From positions 1-7,487 of the forward strand of contig JAMDEL010000091.1 of assembly GCA_023487095.1 (NCBI GenBank): a stretch of DNA of 7,487 nucleotides, in the 5' to 3' direction. This document shows, piece after piece, positions 7,026 through 7,487 of this stretch. This DNA comes from Patescibacteria group bacterium (lineage in GTDB: Bacteria > Patescibacteriota > Doudnabacteria > UBA920). The notes under the pieces were generated by a model that did no database searches, was not told the origin of the DNA, and was given only the letters and a program-made list of their open reading frames with translations. A program made the position numbers and the translations under genes. Position 1 is the first letter of the stretch. Each line of letters begins with the position of its first letter.

Positions 7026-7117
7026 TGCCCGGATTGCCATCCCTGCCTGTAGATTTAGGCCCGCCGCTACGCCTGCTCTTGCCTGGCACCTATAAGACGT
7101 GCGTGTCTGCAGATTTA
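7026..7117. other. GC-rich patch with short repeated motifs in the leader
   Basis: This stretch is clearly richer in G+C than the A+T-rich DNA to its right. CTGTAGATTTA (7047-7057) and CTGCAGATTTA (7107-7117) are near-identical copies 60 nt apart, and GCCT/AGGC arms flank the first. The minus frame of the giant gene is open through here back to a TAA at 7125-7127. It contains an ATG at 7038-7040, so part may be coding. It could also be a remnant of a small dispersed palindromic element. Confidence 0.35.
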
Positions 7118-7144
7118 TGTTAAATTAAGACAATTTCTTGTCAG
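7114..7144 (-). promoter_or_regulatory. Weak candidate promoter for the giant gene
   Basis: On the minus strand CTGACA (7139-7144; 5 of 6 matches to TTGACA) is followed after 19 nt by CATAAA (7114-7119; 4 of 6 matches to TATAAT). The spacing is longer than the usual 17 nt. A small inverted repeat, GACAA/TTGTC (7129-7142), overlaps it and could be an operator. In DNA this A+T-rich such matches arise easily, so this is only a pointer. Confidence 0.2.
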
Positions 7145-7193
7145 TTTTTATATATTAATTATCCCATCTTTTTAGTAAATTCCCAAATAATTT

Positions 7194-7230
7194 ACCTCAA
7201 AAGAGGTGGATTGGAGAACCTGAGAACCTG
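7194..7230. repeat. Small hairpin followed by an 8-bp tandem repeat
   Basis: ACCTC-AAAA-GAGGT (7194-7207) can form a 5-bp stem. Seven bases on, GAGAACCT occurs twice head to tail (7214-7221 and 7222-7229). Together they form a locally G+C-richer spot in the A+T-rich region. Tandem 8-mers can be binding sites for a regulator, but no known operator is recognised. Confidence 0.4.
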
Positions 7231-7339
7231 CCTGTTTTAAAGGAACTTTTGAAATTTAAAAGCAAATGTGAAACCCAATAAAATTTTAAGTCTTTAAACA
7301 ACAAAAATAAAACAGTTATTACTATTAAAATGCTTCGTT

Positions 7340-7345
7340 TATACT
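7340..7345 (+). promoter_or_regulatory. Candidate -10 element (TATACT) for the rightward gene
   Basis: TATACT matches five of six bases of the bacterial -10 consensus and lies about 95 nt upstream of the putative plus-strand start at 7438. No good -35 element is found at 16-18 nt upstream (TTATTA or similar at best). Confidence is low because the surrounding DNA is very A+T-rich. Confidence 0.22.
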
Positions 7346-7437
7346 TTCTATTCTTTATGAGTAGAGTAAATTAAAATAACTCTTAGTAGAATATGTCATA
7401 AAAACAAGAATAACTTTATTAATTTTTTTATGGGAAA

Positions 7438-7487
7438 ATGCCGCAATTTTATTCCTATGTTAAAGCGGTCATTCCTTATCCCCAAGA
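7438..7487 (+). CDS. Start of a divergent gene, N-terminal 16 codons only
   Basis: ATG at 7438 opens a frame that stays open to the window edge and reads MPQFYSYVKAVIPYPQ. The alternation of hydrophobic and polar residues with VKAVIPYP looks like a real protein start. It faintly recalls the N-terminus of the primosomal helicase PriA (pattern V.V.(I/L)P.P), but 16 residues cannot support a name. GGGA at 7432-7435, two bases before the ATG, is too close to be a good Shine-Dalgarno. A competing ATG at 7430, in another frame, would read MGKCRNFIPMLKRSFLIPK; it is less protein-like. Confidence 0.35.
   Translation, partial: MPQFYSYVKAVIPYPQ

Larger units (their letters stand above)
7118..7437. other. 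A+T-rich divergent intergenic region
   Basis: No convincing gene is seen in these 320 bases. They lie between the start of the minus-strand giant gene and a probable plus-strand gene, so both promoters should be here. Visible small structures are a hairpin at 7194-7207 (ACCTC/GAGGT arms, AAAA loop), a perfect 8-bp tandem repeat GAGAACCT at 7214-7229, and weak AGAGT/ACTCT arms at 7363-7383. No tRNA, rRNA or CRISPR structure was found. Confidence 0.6.

Overview
The window is almost entirely one gene. An uninterrupted minus-strand reading frame runs from an ATG at 6998 (or an in-frame ATG at 7040) to the left edge of the window. That is 2332 codons without a stop, and the 3' end lies outside. 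The product is a giant secreted, glycine/serine/threonine-rich surface protein. Its parts, in protein order, are: a lysine-rich N-terminus with a signal peptide; a long acidic Pro/Ser/Thr/Glu-rich, probably disordered stretch; a beta-rich part with a 'YPVVVDPTV' segment of the kind seen in large bacterial wall-associated and Rhs-like proteins; a 'NWS..P..DDVVI' entry segment; four glycine-rich beta-solenoid-like modules repeating every 340-350 residues; and the start of a different beta-repeat region ending in 'FYNLTKT'. No catalytic domain is visible, so an adhesive or structural role on the cell surface is the best inference.

The organism is probably a Patescibacteria (Candidate Phyla Radiation) bacterium known from metagenomes. 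The clues are the giant Gly/Ser/Thr surface protein, the 'GTV.LTG.GQTVSG..TFYNLTKT' and 'LKENIILK...YPVVVDPTV' style segments, which I associate with proteins of that group, and the contrast between the moderately GC-rich gene and its very A+T-rich upstream region. This is inference from memory of protein style, with no marker gene to confirm it. In-frame TGA is absent although glycine is abundant, which argues against lineages that read UGA as glycine.

Layout: 1-6998 (minus) is the giant gene. About 7000-7117 is its leader, with a 20-bp A/T-rich palindrome and a small GC-rich patch carrying short repeats. About 7118-7437 is an A+T-rich divergent intergenic region with weak promoter-like sites, a small hairpin and an 8-bp tandem repeat. 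At the right edge (7438-7487, plus) the first 16 codons of a second, divergently transcribed gene are probably present.

The most notable points are the tandem modules with vicinal Cys-Cys pairs, their two-tier (AB/CD) duplication history, and an A9 homopolymer inside codons 8-10 that could make expression switchable.
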